Below are positions 1 through 10,772 of a stretch of 64,000 bases of DNA, in pieces. The notes beneath the pieces are model-generated. The model did not search any database. It saw only the letters and a list, made by a program, of their open reading frames with translations, and was not told the DNA's origin. Origin of the DNA: Saccharina japonica (lineage: Eukaryota; Sar; Phaeophyceae; Laminariales; Laminariaceae). Within the stretch, counting starts at the first letter, position 1; every line of letters begins with the position of its first letter. Made by a program: the position numbers and the translations under genes. The DNA lies in assembly GCA_008828725.1 (NCBI GenBank), contig MEHQ01001452.1:1-64000 (forward strand), read 5' to 3'.

Positions 1-1850
1 CTGCAGCAGCCTCGAGACCTCCAACAGAGGTATCTCAAGAGCGGCTGCTCAGCTCGCCTGCCCAGGTGGCCTGCCTATCAGGCACGGGCACCACAGCAGC
101 ACCTGCTCCACGTGCACCCAGGTGCACGCAGCAGTGACGAGTACGAGTACTCACCCTATTCGTACAGCGGTACTTTCGATGGCCACTCACGACCCCTCGC
201 TCGGATGACCCCTCAGAAATGTACCTTCTGCCGCCACGCGGGTCCTCTACCTCTGAGTTATTCTCTCCGCGCCACGAGCATTTTCACCTACCAGCAATCA
301 ACCTTTGGTAGGTGCGCCGCCCTTCTCTCGCAGCGCGACCTGCGTAGCATTACGCGTGAGGCTCGAGCTCGAGCTCGCCGTTTCTACGCATACTGAAAGC
401 GCGATGCACCCCAAGACCCCCTGCGTCGTTCACATTTTCCTTCGTCAGAACAAATCAGCAGTGGCCCTGTTCACTTGAAATTAGTGAAAGAAGGCACCAC
501 ACTATTAGTTCAGACACCGCTGTACTGATAAGTGATTCGCTCCACCATCGATGCGCCTCACCCTGCGCCGTCGCGATCTTCTTCACTACGCCTCGACCCC
601 GGCACCTATTTACCGAGAGCGAGACGGACGATCCATGCGACAGGGCGAGGCTGCGAGTCCACGCTCCTTCATCGATATAGGGATCTCCGCATGACGGAAA
701 GCACGGCCAGACGGCAGTGGCGACCGCCCACCGTAGTCTCTTACAGCTGCTCGAACATACGAGTAGCCACGCGGACTCAATGCAGCCGACTCAAAATGGC
801 GAACAACAGCAGCCATCCTACTCTGCACTTAAGCGTTCCACACGTACCCGCCTGCCGCGCCGAGCATCTGTAGCTAGCGCCGCCAATGAAACCGGTCGAC
901 GCGCCCCCCGCGTAACCCTCAGACTTCGGCGAGCTCCGTCGAACCACGCCGCACGTTGCGCGATCTTTATGATGTATCTCAACGATTTCATCGCCCTCTT
1001 CTCCCAGGACTGGGCCCACTCGTAACTCCCACACCGTGCACGAGCCCGATGGATGGCCTTCATGGATTCTACAGGGCGCCTGGCACATCGCCTGGCCGAG
1101 CAAGTCGATACGCCCACCCTCCCCCGGCGCCGTCATCGCGCGGCAGCCTCCTGGGATCTCCGAGACTACTTGACAGAAGGCACGGCGGCGGGGCCCGTCG
1201 GTGGCCCGGACCGATCGGCGCTTGCACCGGGCCGCTGCCTCCTTCGTCCAGCGCTGGCAACGCCTTTCTCCCCCGCAGCGTCGCGCGGCGAGCAACGGCG
1301 AGGGCGACCGACAGGGTCGGCCGCCAGGCGCGGATCGCACGCCGCTCTGGCGCGGAACTCAGCCGGGGCGCGAAAAAAGAACCGTCCGGAATAACAGACA
1401 GCAGCACGGCCCCCATCGTCGAGACAAAGGTGCAGCCAACGAGCGAGCGGGAGGACTCGGAGGATGTCCGGAGGCCCTGTCAGACGACCATAGGCGAGTT
1501 ACTCCTCACCCTACGATGTATCATCGAGCGATGCCTTGCACTTTCTTTCTCGTAGCGTAGCCGCTACCCTGCTGCCCTCCCCCTGTCCTCCAGCGACAGC
1601 CCATGCACGGACAAGCTAGAATGCCGAGGTAGCTGCTGCCGTTGATGATGCGTACGTCAATGAGTGTCCGAACGACACTAGGTCACGATTGATCTCCGTA
1701 AGGTCGACCGTGTCACCCCCCTCCTCTCATCTCGGTAGCTACCCAATGGAGTGGGACCAACAACTATCATCGGAGTATTAAGCGAGCTCTGTCGGACATT
1801 TTAGTTCTAGCGATGAACGATGTGTCAAAGTGCTTGATGCTGATGACTGG
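1..1850. other. GC-rich stretch without a recognisable gene
   Basis: This GC-rich stretch has overlapping open frames on both strands, the longest about 200 codons, rich in Arg, Pro, Ser and Ala. Open frames in all directions are what high GC and a lack of AT-rich stops produce. I see no domain, no repeat shared with the rest of the window and no splice pattern I would defend. It lies directly upstream of a gag-like remnant and could be a decayed part of the same retroelement, but nothing in the sequence proves this. Confidence 0.4.
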
Positions 1851-1934
1851 ATCCGCGGTTGGGAAAGACCCCTCAAAAGGTCGTTATGAGAGCCATCGTC
1901 GCTGACCGTCCTTCTTCCGCCGACCTCACCGCCG

Positions 1935-2760
1935 GTGTTCGACGATTTGTTTTCGCAGGTGAACCGGAGCCTGGATGCCCACGCCGCGGGCCGGAGGCTT
2001 TTGACCAGCTCCTTCGCCTCATCCACAGCCACTTTGACCATGGAGACGGACTGCTGCGTTCCAGGGCTGCAGACTTTTGGTGTATCCAACGGTACCCCCT
2101 TTTCTGATTTTGTTTTTGGTCTTTCAGAGTGGTCGTATCTAGCGTCACAGGTTCGGAGCATGTACTTGCTCCCAGTGTGTCGACGGTTCTTGGAACTGGT
2201 TCGCCGTAGCGTAGTGAACCAGTACCCGGGCTCATGCCTACAGCTTTTTCCGGGTGTTTTGGCAACTGCGCCCACCCCTTTTGTTTCGATTGATTCCATG
2301 TGGTTGTCTTTTCAAATCCATGGCGACGAATAGAACTCCCGCTTAAGCGGAGAAAATTATTTTTCCTTGCCCCCTCGGNCGGGCCTTTCTTTGCAACGAG
2401 CATGCAGGCAGTCGCTCCAGAGTAGATCTGCCGCCCCGTCGCCCGTTCGGGACACGGGGTTCCTCGCACAACCCTGCTTGTGATGAGCGTCGCTCATGCC
2501 GACCATTATGAGTCTGATCCTTTTTCACACACGTACAATCATTGGCCTGCTGACTCTGCTGACTGGGACACTGTAGTTCCAAGTCTCCGCATCTTTTAAT
2601 AATAAGGACCCCCCCCTTATGGACTACTCTTACGTCTCCCGAAGCTCGCACGCGTGCTTTTCGTGACAACAGAGGGCTCTGCCTGAACTGCCATGGTACA
2701 GACCACTCTCTGAAATTTCGAGGTCCGGGGAAGGGTCAGCTCGTCACAGGTTTCAGGAAA
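1935..2760 (+). pseudogene. Decayed LTR-retrotransposon gag-like region with zinc knuckle
   Basis: The plus strand has an open frame at 1935-2333 with a composition like a gag capsid, followed after several stops and frame changes by a short Cys-His motif at 2680-2721. That motif reads C-X2-C-X4-H-X4-R (residues CLNCHGTDH then SLKF), a CCHC nucleic-acid-binding knuckle of the gag type whose last cysteine codon has become arginine. The frame upstream of the knuckle, including the residues TSPEARTRAFRDNRGL, is basic and fits a nucleocapsid. In-frame TGA codons interrupt it near 2560. No protease, integrase or reverse transcriptase was recognised downstream, and no LTR pair was found. One N at 2389 falls inside. 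The knuckle is seen; assigning the upstream 400 bp to capsid is inference. Confidence 0.42.
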
Positions 2761-5225
2761 AATCATACGATTTTCCCGACCATGCGAAGTCTGACCGGTC
2801 CTTGTCGGGAAGGCGTGGCGAGTTGCAGTCGCCACGGTGACAGCAGTGGCCGCCACTGACGAGGGTTCGAGAACCAACATCGGTGGGGTGTGACTGCTGT
2901 CGCTCTGGCTCGCAGCGGTAGCGTCGACGGTCAAAGCCCTGAGGGCAGAGACGGGCGAGAGGCTATCGAGCGAGCTGGAGAGCGGCACGGCCGCATCGCC
3001 GAATTCTTGGTTTCGGGAAGGGCGGGCAGGTGCATGAGGTGAAGTTTCGATAGTTAGTCGCGGCTGTCCAACTCGCACCAGCACGGCATCGACCTCGCGG
3101 GGAGCCGCGGTCGGTGTCCTAAGGGGGACTACGACGGCGGGAGCTGCAACATGTTGCAGATCAGGCCGAGGTGTCGGGGAGACATTCGACAGGTGAGCGG
3201 TGGGAGGCTCACGTGTGGAGTGGGTCAGCATGTCTAGGGAGCTTGCAGCTGCAACAGGAAGCAAACAGCTGCAAAAGAGTATCCGAGGCGGAAAAAGTCA
3301 GACTGGTACCAGCATTCTCAGGGTCTCTCACAGAGCAGGTCAACATACTCGATGCTGATATGATACGAGCTGGGACATGATACTCGTACGAGTACATACT
3401 TGTACAATGCTGTCTAAATCCGACGCAATGCCAGCACGGGGCTGGGTCAACAGTACTGCACGAGATTGTAGCTACGCCAGGGCACGAGGCTGGAGCTACA
3501 TCAACAAGCAAGGCTGGGGGGGGGGTCAGGCCGGGGTCGAGCGAAGGGGCAGCAGCGCGCTCGCAAGCGGAAGGGATTGTGCTCAAATCGAGCGAGACTG
3601 GGAAGGCTGTGGGAGCTGGCTGCCAGGCGAAATTTGCGAGTTACGTTTCGAATTTCGGTCAGGTGGTCGAGCAAGTCANGGCTACGACCTGTCAGAAGGC
3701 GTGGTGCTTCTGCAGGTGCGACGAAGCTATCATCGCTACTGTTGTCGCAGCCGGTACCTAATGGGGCTGCGACCACTACCGCGTCTGGGCAAGGCGCGTG
3801 GGGTACGACGGATGCTTGCATGTCCGAAGGAGAAATCTCATCGTCAGAGGGGCTCATCGAAAATAAATCCGGAATGAAGAAAAAACAAAAATCAGCTATA
3901 TTTACTCGTACGTACGGAAAACGAGAAAAATCGAGGGAAAAATAAGCAAGGGATACTGCCGAGCGTATGGAAAGTCAGGCTCGCAAAGAGAGCAACCAAG
4001 CGCGATCGAGTCTCACGTGTCTGTCGCCGACGCCATGTATAAACGTATTGGATCCCTGGGGAGGTTAGGTACGTAGCTACAAATGCGGTATGGGGCAAGC
4101 CCGACTACCGTGCAGGTTTTTGACGAGACGCAACTCAGTTAATCACAGTTTGATCTTCGATGTCTTATTTTATTATCACGCTGATCCTGTGCCGAGAAGA
4201 CTTCTGAGAACCAGGGGGAGCAAATATAATTTTTGCTCGATGCGCGTTTCATCAGAAACACGCCACCTCAACAATAGAGGGGAAACGGGGATACCATGAA
4301 TACCATGACACGACCCTAATACTAAAATCAACCATACGCATATAAAGCTTTGTCCGAAAATATAACGACCGTCTGAGCTGAATATAAATATGAAAACAGT
4401 CTTCATATTCAGCTACAGAGTGGTAGGGGATAATATGATAAACGAATTGCTGCCGTGGAGACCCGAAAAAATAGTTGAGGGTTGTTTATTTATTTGTGAA
4501 AAGAAGCGTAACATATACAACTAATACACACTAAAGTGGTCTTTTTTGAGCTTGGGTTTTTCCTCTGCAACAACGTGGAAGATTGAACGAAGGAAATCTG
4601 GGGTTTGTGGAGAGGTATTGAATCGTTGGCATGATTGAAAGAGGGGATCGGGAAAGGTTTATCAAGTACGTATCATGGCGGTGCAGTTGGTTGAGCTGGA
4701 GAGACAGAGGTTGGAAGGTTTGAGGCAGGAAAAAAGAAGACCATCTAGTACGGGGCTCTACTCGTGGTGTTGACGAGCAAGGGTTTGGCACTGGGTGGAA
4801 GGTCGGGCAGTTGAAAGAAGATTACTGTGGTTTGTTTTGATAGATAGCCTATAACCTAAAGCATGTATTAACCTAGAAGTGGGATGAAGTAAATGAGGCA
4901 AATAATTCCGCGCAAGAACAGATGGAAAATATAGTCCTTTTCGGCCATATCTCTTTCAATTCTAGATATATTTTTGACGTGATGGACGACTACAGCCACG
5001 GCGACCCTGCAGCCATGGCCGCGAAGTATAAATAGCAAATTCCACCATCATCCGGAGAAACCGGCGATCAAAGGTCAGTCACAGTGCGTAGTGTTTATTC
5101 AAGATATTCAAGAAAAACGGTTTCTGTTTTTTTTCTTGTTGCTATGGTTGTTTTGATCGATACAAAAAGACAAGACATGATATTGCGGCGGAATAAGCGT
5201 TACTGTCGCCCCTAACAGTAGTAGT
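2761..5225. other. No recognised gene; GC-rich then AT-rich intergenic DNA
   Basis: From 2761 to about 3900 the DNA is GC-rich with open frames on both strands, including a Pro/Ala/Thr-rich minus-strand frame at 2617-3264 that I read as compositional. From 3900 to 5225 it is AT-rich with no frame above about 90 codons. No repeat shared with the modules was noticed until the CTTCCATGGAAG block at 5226. One N lies at 3680. Confidence 0.5.
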
Positions 5226-5354
5226 AGTTCCATGAGCGAAAAAGTAAAAGAAACTTTCATAGATAGTAAAAGTTTACTTCCATGGAAGCAAAACAACTTT
5301 CATGGAAGTACTTCCATGGAAGTAAACGAAAAAGAGAAAATATGTGGTAAACCC
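5226..5354. repeat. Right end of CTTCCATGGAAG block (module 0)
   Basis: This is the right end of the AT-rich block seen complete at 24.9-25.9 kb and 49.6-50.5 kb. It holds two CTTCCATGGAAG palindromes within 40 bp and runs into the trailing module block, which resumes at 6875 after an insertion. It indicates that another, older module end lies just left of module 1. Confidence 0.8.
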
Positions 5355-6874
5355 AGGGGGTGTCGATTTTTTTTTTTCGACACCTCACGTCAAATTATTT
5401 TTTCGACACCTCACGTCAAATTGTTCAACTTTTACGTTTTGACAGGGGGGGGGGGGTACCTGAGACCATCCCCTCCCTCTACGCCTATACAATACCTATA
5501 TAAAACTGAACACAGGGGATGGTAGAAGCCCCCCCCCCCCCTGCTTGATACAAGGCCTTCCATACTACTACAATACCAGGGGCGGCCGCAGGCCGCAGGC
5601 CTATGACCTATGAGCTGCAGCTGCGTAGAGGCAGCGACTGCAGCAGGAGAGTCGAGGGAGAGTAGCGAGCGGTACAAAGGAGCTATGAGCTCGATCGAAG
5701 GTGGACCAGAAGGTCCGGAAGAGCCGTGGGATCCACAGGCTTGGATGGATAAGCACTGCCTGAAGAAGGTCGCGACGGACGGGGCCTCTGTATCAGTCCA
5801 GTCAAGTCCAGTACTGGTCGACGCCTTGATGCCCTATACTCGCCCTGCCCTATATCGTATACTTCGAGTATACGAGTACCTGGTATCTGGTATCATCATG
5901 TACTCGTATATACCGGTACGTACCTGTGGTACCTCATATAACCATGTTGCCTTGCCTTACCACATATAGCTGCAGCAGCATGCTTGCTCGCACAGGTGAA
6001 TCTTGGTACTACAGCAGCAAGCAGTACTCGTAGCGCTTCCCGCAGCTACTACAGCAGTCGAACATTGCAAGCCGTTGCTTCGTGTGTTTCTGGGTGGGGA
6101 CTTGGATGCCGTATTTAGACGAGCCACGTATTCATACTGGTGTGGGTAGACCCTTTTACTCACAATCTCGATACTACTATATCTCGGTAGCACTACTTGT
6201 ACGAGTAATTGCCCCGGTCTGCCCTACGTGGCGGTACTACAGTAGTAGTGTTAATAGTACCTCCTGAATACTGCACTGCTGCTGTACGCGCGGAGAATAT
6301 TTATTTTTGACCGGCGCTACCAGGCGCTACAGCCGTACAACCTGGTAGAACACTGCGAATCGTTGCTCGGGTTGTTTCATGTTGGCTCCGTGTGGGGACG
6401 TGAACGCCGTGTTGCACGAACCACCTGGTACGAGTAGACAATCTTACTGCTTTCTTGTAAGAAGGACAGATGGCTTACTGGCGTTGCGCTGTTAAATGGA
6501 TTCCGTGGTGTACCGGTGATGGCTGTCGCGAGATGGTGGAGAGAGTGTGTACTCGTTACGTGGATGTTGACTTGGATGCGGAGGGTTGCAGTTGCTGCGT
6601 CCGGCGTAAGGGGTACGTAGCTGGTGTAGCACAGAAAGCAGATTGACAGCCAAATGAGGTCTTGGACCCTATGACACGCCTGCTGGGATACACCGGGATG
6701 TACAGGCCACCAGGATACGCGAGTTCATACTGCGTGACAACGGAAAAGAGAAAGAAAAAAAAGAAGGAGATGCGTTAGGAGTTGTTGGTGGGTTTTTTGT
6801 GTGTCGGCCTCTGCGGGCGGGGGGTGGGTGGGGGGGGGGTTAGGTGTATGATATCCAAATCCTCGGGCCCCCCT
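5355..6874. mobile_element. 1.5-kb insertion with 9-bp target duplication, Mutator-like candidate
   Basis: The paralogous block at 25.88 kb runs straight through this point, whereas here 1520 bp intervene. The 9-bp sequence GGTAAACCC occurs at 5346-5354 and again at 6875-6883, as expected of a target-site duplication. Both ends read inward from AGGGGG, then diverge. The left end forms a short hairpin (TGTCGA, T run, TCGACA) and the ACCTCACGTCAAATT unit is repeated. An inverted pair GACCATCCCC / GGGGATGGT lies at about 5465-5523. No transposase frame was seen. A 9-bp duplication is characteristic of Mutator-like elements, but inverted repeats of only 6 bp leave the family open. Confidence 0.55.
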
Positions 6875-7860
6875 GGTAAACCCTCCAATTAATTCGAATA
6901 TGTCGTCGAGGAGCTACTGTAGGTAACGAGCTACGAATCACGTACGCGTAGAGAGGGTTTAAGGGTCAGACCGATGTAATAAGCGTAGGGAACAGCAATG
7001 CTGATCCTGCCCCCGTGTGTCCTACTGCTGCTGCCGTTCGTTGCTGCTGTTCTGTCGGTTTTGTTGCAGCCGCCGCCACAGCTGCGCTTGCTGCTGTATG
7101 TCGATGACTTTTTTCTTTATAAGGGGCTCAAACAGCACGGATACGTAGATACTCGTTTGTGCTTCTTAGCTGAGCACAATCCGTGTACGCCCAACACGAT
7201 GCATTTGAAATTTGACTACTGCAGGTAATGAGGTCGCGCCCCCGACCAATCGCAATTTTGTAGAGTAGTACACAGCAGTGCGTGGTATACGCACGTGCAT
7301 GGGTCACCATTCCGAGCCGAAATATAAACACCGTTAATGGCTTCCGACCTTATCATATCCAGTACTTGTACTAATACCTATATAGTGTGAACCGCACATT
7401 GTTGTCGCTGCTCTACAAGCAGGCAAATGTAGCTGCGTATGTACAGCGCGCATCTTTGGAAGTTGAAAACAATATCACCCGCCATGCCAGGAACATTCCG
7501 CACCAGTTTTTGTGACACGTGCAACACCCAACCGTTTTACCGCTGTGGGGGGGTTGAGGCCTAGAAACTACAGCCAGCACCACTATCTAGTTGATGGGCG
7601 CGGATCATGGCCCAGACCCAACCCGTGTTGGCACACATATTTGATGCTGGCACTTGGTACCTCGTATGATATGTTCGAAACGATCTCCCTTCCTGAGTCT
7701 CACATCTGTTTTAAGTCGGGAAGAAGGAGTACTACTGTAAAGCCGAAAATATTGAGGCTGCACTCTCTGTGAGTCGTCTTCCTCGGGTCTACTGCGTACA
7801 CCATAGAGAAGGGCACACAACTCGAACCACCTCGGCAGCAGCGTTCTCATATAGGTGGGC
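6875..7860. repeat. Trailing module block, copy 0
   Basis: This block is paralogous to 25891-26661 plus 32277-32475, and to 50490-50934. It contains a CTG-rich stretch, a segment reading LYVDD on the plus strand (see rejected items), and the conserved sequence around ATCTCCCTTCCTGAGTCTC near 7684. The longest open frame is below 90 codons and the copies do not keep a common frame, so I read it as non-coding repeat DNA. Confidence 0.75.
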
Positions 7861-7995
7861 GATGATGTCGATGAACGAGAACACGAGAAGAGTCGTTTTT
7901 TTCATTTTGTGCCACCAATTCCAGTTTTATTGAAAACTGTTTGGCGGGATTATACGGGGGTAGGGGATGGGTTTGCCCTCGCTGATGTCGCGCGG
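7861..7995. repeat. Leading module block, left part, copy 1
   Basis: The segment around CCAGTTTTATTGAAAACTG and the following GGCGGGATTATACGGGGGTAG recurs at 39200-39270 and, more diverged, at 53090-53160. In module 1 it is interrupted at 7996 by a foldback element and in module 3 at 53161 by a 5.6-kb insertion; in module 2 it runs uninterrupted into the rest of the block. Confidence 0.75.
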
Positions 7996-8679
7996 TGTTG
8001 CAGTGCCCACCAAAAAAACACGATTTTACAGAATCTCTTGACAAAGAGATACTGGAACCACGTCCACCCCAGTTGTTTTTCCTGTAGGACTTTTCGTAAT
8101 TCTGCCATAGCTCCGAACTTTCCCATTAATACAAAACTTGGCAAGGCAGATATAAGCTCCTTGGTACACTCCCGTCAGTGTGCCAAAGCGACAGCAGATT
8201 CCGTGGCCTCCTTCGATGCGGACCTCGTCGTTGAAGTTTGAAAATGTGGTTCCAGTCGCTTGAATATGCGGTTTCTCGTCGTACTGTATTCAAGTATTTT
8301 TTTTCCTGCTGTACAACGAGCACGGGGTACTTTTCGAAAAAAACTCTTAGAACGAACACGAGCTCGTTCTACGGCAGGGAAAAAAAATACTCGGCTACAG
8401 CACTGGAACCCACAAATTCAAGCTCCTGGAACCACATTTTCAATTTTCAGCGACGAGGTCCGCATCGAAGGAGGGCGCGGAAACTGCTGTCGCTTTGGCA
8501 CACTCACGGGAGTGCACCAAGGAGCTCATATCTGCCTTGCCAAATATTGGATTAATGGGAAAGTTCGGAGCTACGTAGAGCAGAACTACGGAATGTCCTA
8601 CAGGAAAAAAAAACGGGTAGGTGTGGTTCCAGGGTCTCTGTGTCAAGAGTTTTTTTTTGGTTTTGTGGGCACTGCAACA
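7996..8679. mobile_element. 684-bp foldback (long-inverted-repeat) element
   Basis: The left arm starts TGTTGCAGTGCCCAC and the right arm ends with its complement. The arms pair through about 260 bp (roughly 7996-8258 with 8425-8679), and the central part is itself an imperfect inverted repeat (GTATTTTTTTTCC facing GGAAAAAAAATAC). The whole insertion can therefore fold into a long hairpin with a small loop near 8345. The empty site is seen at 39265-39300 in module 2. The target duplication cannot be resolved because flank and ends share GTG. Open frames inside are by-products of the inverted repeat. It is probably a non-autonomous DNA element moved by another transposase. Confidence 0.8.
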
Positions 8680-9641
8680 CAGGTGAGACAGGCCCCCTTA
8701 TTTTACGAAGACCTACAATATACCAGCTGCATACAAACGGGTCGATAGGGTGGCTAGACTTCCGCATCCCCCTCTACGCCCTGGTTCGCCCGACCGAAGC
8801 GCCCCGCTGTGCAGCCTTCATTGTTTCAGCGTTTCGCCTTCTTGCCGACTTGGTCACAGGTGAGACTCGCGAAGTGAGATCGTTTCCAAGAAACGTGTAC
8901 GTCGTACAGTAGTAGTTCTTCCTTTCAAAGGGTCTTGGGTGTGGCCATGCTCCAATTAGAGCTGGCTATGCAGCAATGCCTACGCTGGGGTATTCGGGCC
9001 TAGCGGTATAGTGTTTGTGTGCTTGGCGCGTAGCAGGACACTGGAGAGTCTGTGTGACGTGGTCTTAGTTATGTTGGTACTGCATACCGGTATCAGGTAC
9101 CAGGTACGTACCAAAAAGGTTCCCCTTCGGGGTGTGGTTGGCCAGAAATCTCGGGGGTGTCGCAAGTTGAAATGTGAGAACACACAGGCTTTCAGGTTAC
9201 AGCAGTAACCCTATGTGCGCTCAATTCGCTGGTGTCAAAACTCTGCACCTGCGGCTGTTGCATCGCTGCTGTGCTGCGATTTATAGAAATTCACAGCAAG
9301 TGTGGGTCGGAATCGTCCAGACGTATAATATAAGGTACACTGCAGCAGCAGGCAGGCGGTCGTTACGTCGATGTCCACGAAATAGTTACGCGTAATCACG
9401 GGGAAACACATTTGTGCCCAAATTATGCGTAATTTTGTTTGTTACGATGAACCATCAGGGTATACTCGTACGCTCTATCTGTTATTAACCCCTGGGGGAT
9501 TAAGAAGGCGCATCTTATATGTACTACTCGCAGCGCTGAAAATCCGTTAGGGGTGGATACTGTCGTTGTACGCATAAGTATTACTACGAGTATACTGCTG
9601 TAGTACTTTCACTGTTGTCAGGGCATGTCCAGGGCAGTGCA
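8680..9641. repeat. Leading module block, right part, copy 1
   Basis: Paralogous to about 39290-40080 and 58792-59537. The three copies share long stretches, for example the segment around CGAAGCGCCCCGCTGT and the segment around CGTCCAGACGT. A plus-strand frame reading WLDFRIP...PTEAPRC...AFRLLADL is visible in all three but carries a stop in module 3 and an in-frame 12-bp insertion in module 1. Substitutions do not favour third positions, so I do not call a gene. Confidence 0.75.
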
Positions 9642-9888
9642 CTGAATCAGGACAGCGCCTATTTGCAGCATACAGGCTTGCTGTTGTTGTTGTTGTCTTC
9701 ACATTAAACTCGTTTCAGTTGCTAATCCCTATAGTCTGATCTAGCAAGATCACGGCCCGTGGTCACAAAAGTGCTAGAGCCATCAGAAAATCCAAAGAAC
9801 ACGCACACTTAAGACGGAAAGGATACACAAGTCCGAAGAGGTACACCTAAAATCCCTACAGCATGTTATGCGTGTCCCAAACTGAACT

Positions 9889-10333
9889 TCACGCCCGCAA
9901 TCTCCATTCGACTACAGCAGCATCACCCTCCCACTCTTTACCAATGAATTTGCCGACTACACAGTAACAACTACTGCCTGAAGTGCTGTCTGCACAAAAA
10001 CACACGGTATGCGTGGGAACAAGATGCAGCACGCAGCTGCTGTCTGAAGTGCTGCCAGAATGACAGTCCGCGGGCACACAGTGAAAAATAACAGCCAACC
10101 AAAGCCATCACGTCAATTGACAATTACCCGAATCTATCCTGAACGTCTGTCCTAGGCACAGCATTATAAACATCGACACTGATTAGGAATCGTTCCACAT
10201 TGAAGGGGTCTTCCACGATCAGGCACACAGTTAAGGCACCCGGGGTATCCGCGCCATCTCTGCCGCGTCTCTCTACAAAACCAGTGACGTTATCCACACA
10301 GACCCAACAACAAAATTCAGGGCAAAAAAACAA
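9889..10333 (-). pseudogene. Possible captured gene fragments inside the 9651-12280 element
   Basis: Two minus-strand frames, 10124-10333 (69 residues, with ADTPGALTVCLIVEDPF) and 9889-10098 (69 residues, with GKFIGKEWEGDAAVVEW), have a globular-looking composition, unlike the simple-sequence frames nearby. Between the segment reading CVPADCHSGS and the one reading ADSTSGSSC there is a short duplicated stretch. I recognise no family. Being inside a Mutator-like element they could be captured exon pieces (Pack-MULE behaviour), remnants of a transposase, or chance. Confidence 0.25.
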
Positions 10334-10628
10334 AATACGTATCTGTCAACGAAACAATGTTCGTCCGTACGCCACGGGACGATGTCGTCCGTGCTCCGGC
10401 GCGCTGCTGTGCTGCTGCTCCGGCGCGCTGCTGTGCTGCTTGCTGCTCCGGCGTGCCGCTCCGGTGCCGCTCTGGCCAGTCTTAGCACGACAACACTCGA
10501 CCCGCTCCGTCCGTACACGCTTTCGTTGCTGTCCTTCCCAGTCGGTTCCTCGCTTTCTCCCTCGTTGCACTCAGGGTGCTTGGTCTGGATGCAAAAGAAA
10601 AACACACCACGAACACATATACCAGTAC

Positions 10629-10724
10629 TAGTTTTTGGGGCACGGATGAACATTTGGTTGGGGTTAGGGTTAGGCTTAGTCCAGCCGCCAAAAAGTTATA
10701 ATGTTCATCCGTGCCCAAAAACTA
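10629..10724. repeat. Hairpin with TTAGGG-like loop
   Basis: About 24 bp at 10629-10653 are the complement of 10701-10724 (core CACGGATGAACAT), with a 47-bp spacer. The spacer contains two TTAGGG-type repeats (10659-10679). It lies within the Mutator-like insertion. Confidence 0.7.
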
Positions 10725-10772
10725 TTACCAGGTACCTGGTATATTTTTTCGTGCTGTGTTTTGTTTTGGAAA

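Noticed and set aside
2617-3264. 215-codon minus-strand frame
   Set aside because: Ala/Pro/Thr/Val-rich frame in GC-rich DNA, overlapping a plus-strand zinc knuckle that is more specific; no domain.
7090-7140. LYVDD motif followed by LF or FF in the trailing block (also near 26090 and 50700), like a reverse transcriptase active site
   Set aside because: Upstream is a CTG microsatellite region and not a palm or fingers domain, stops follow soon, and no other reverse transcriptase motif is in reach. A chance reading is more likely.
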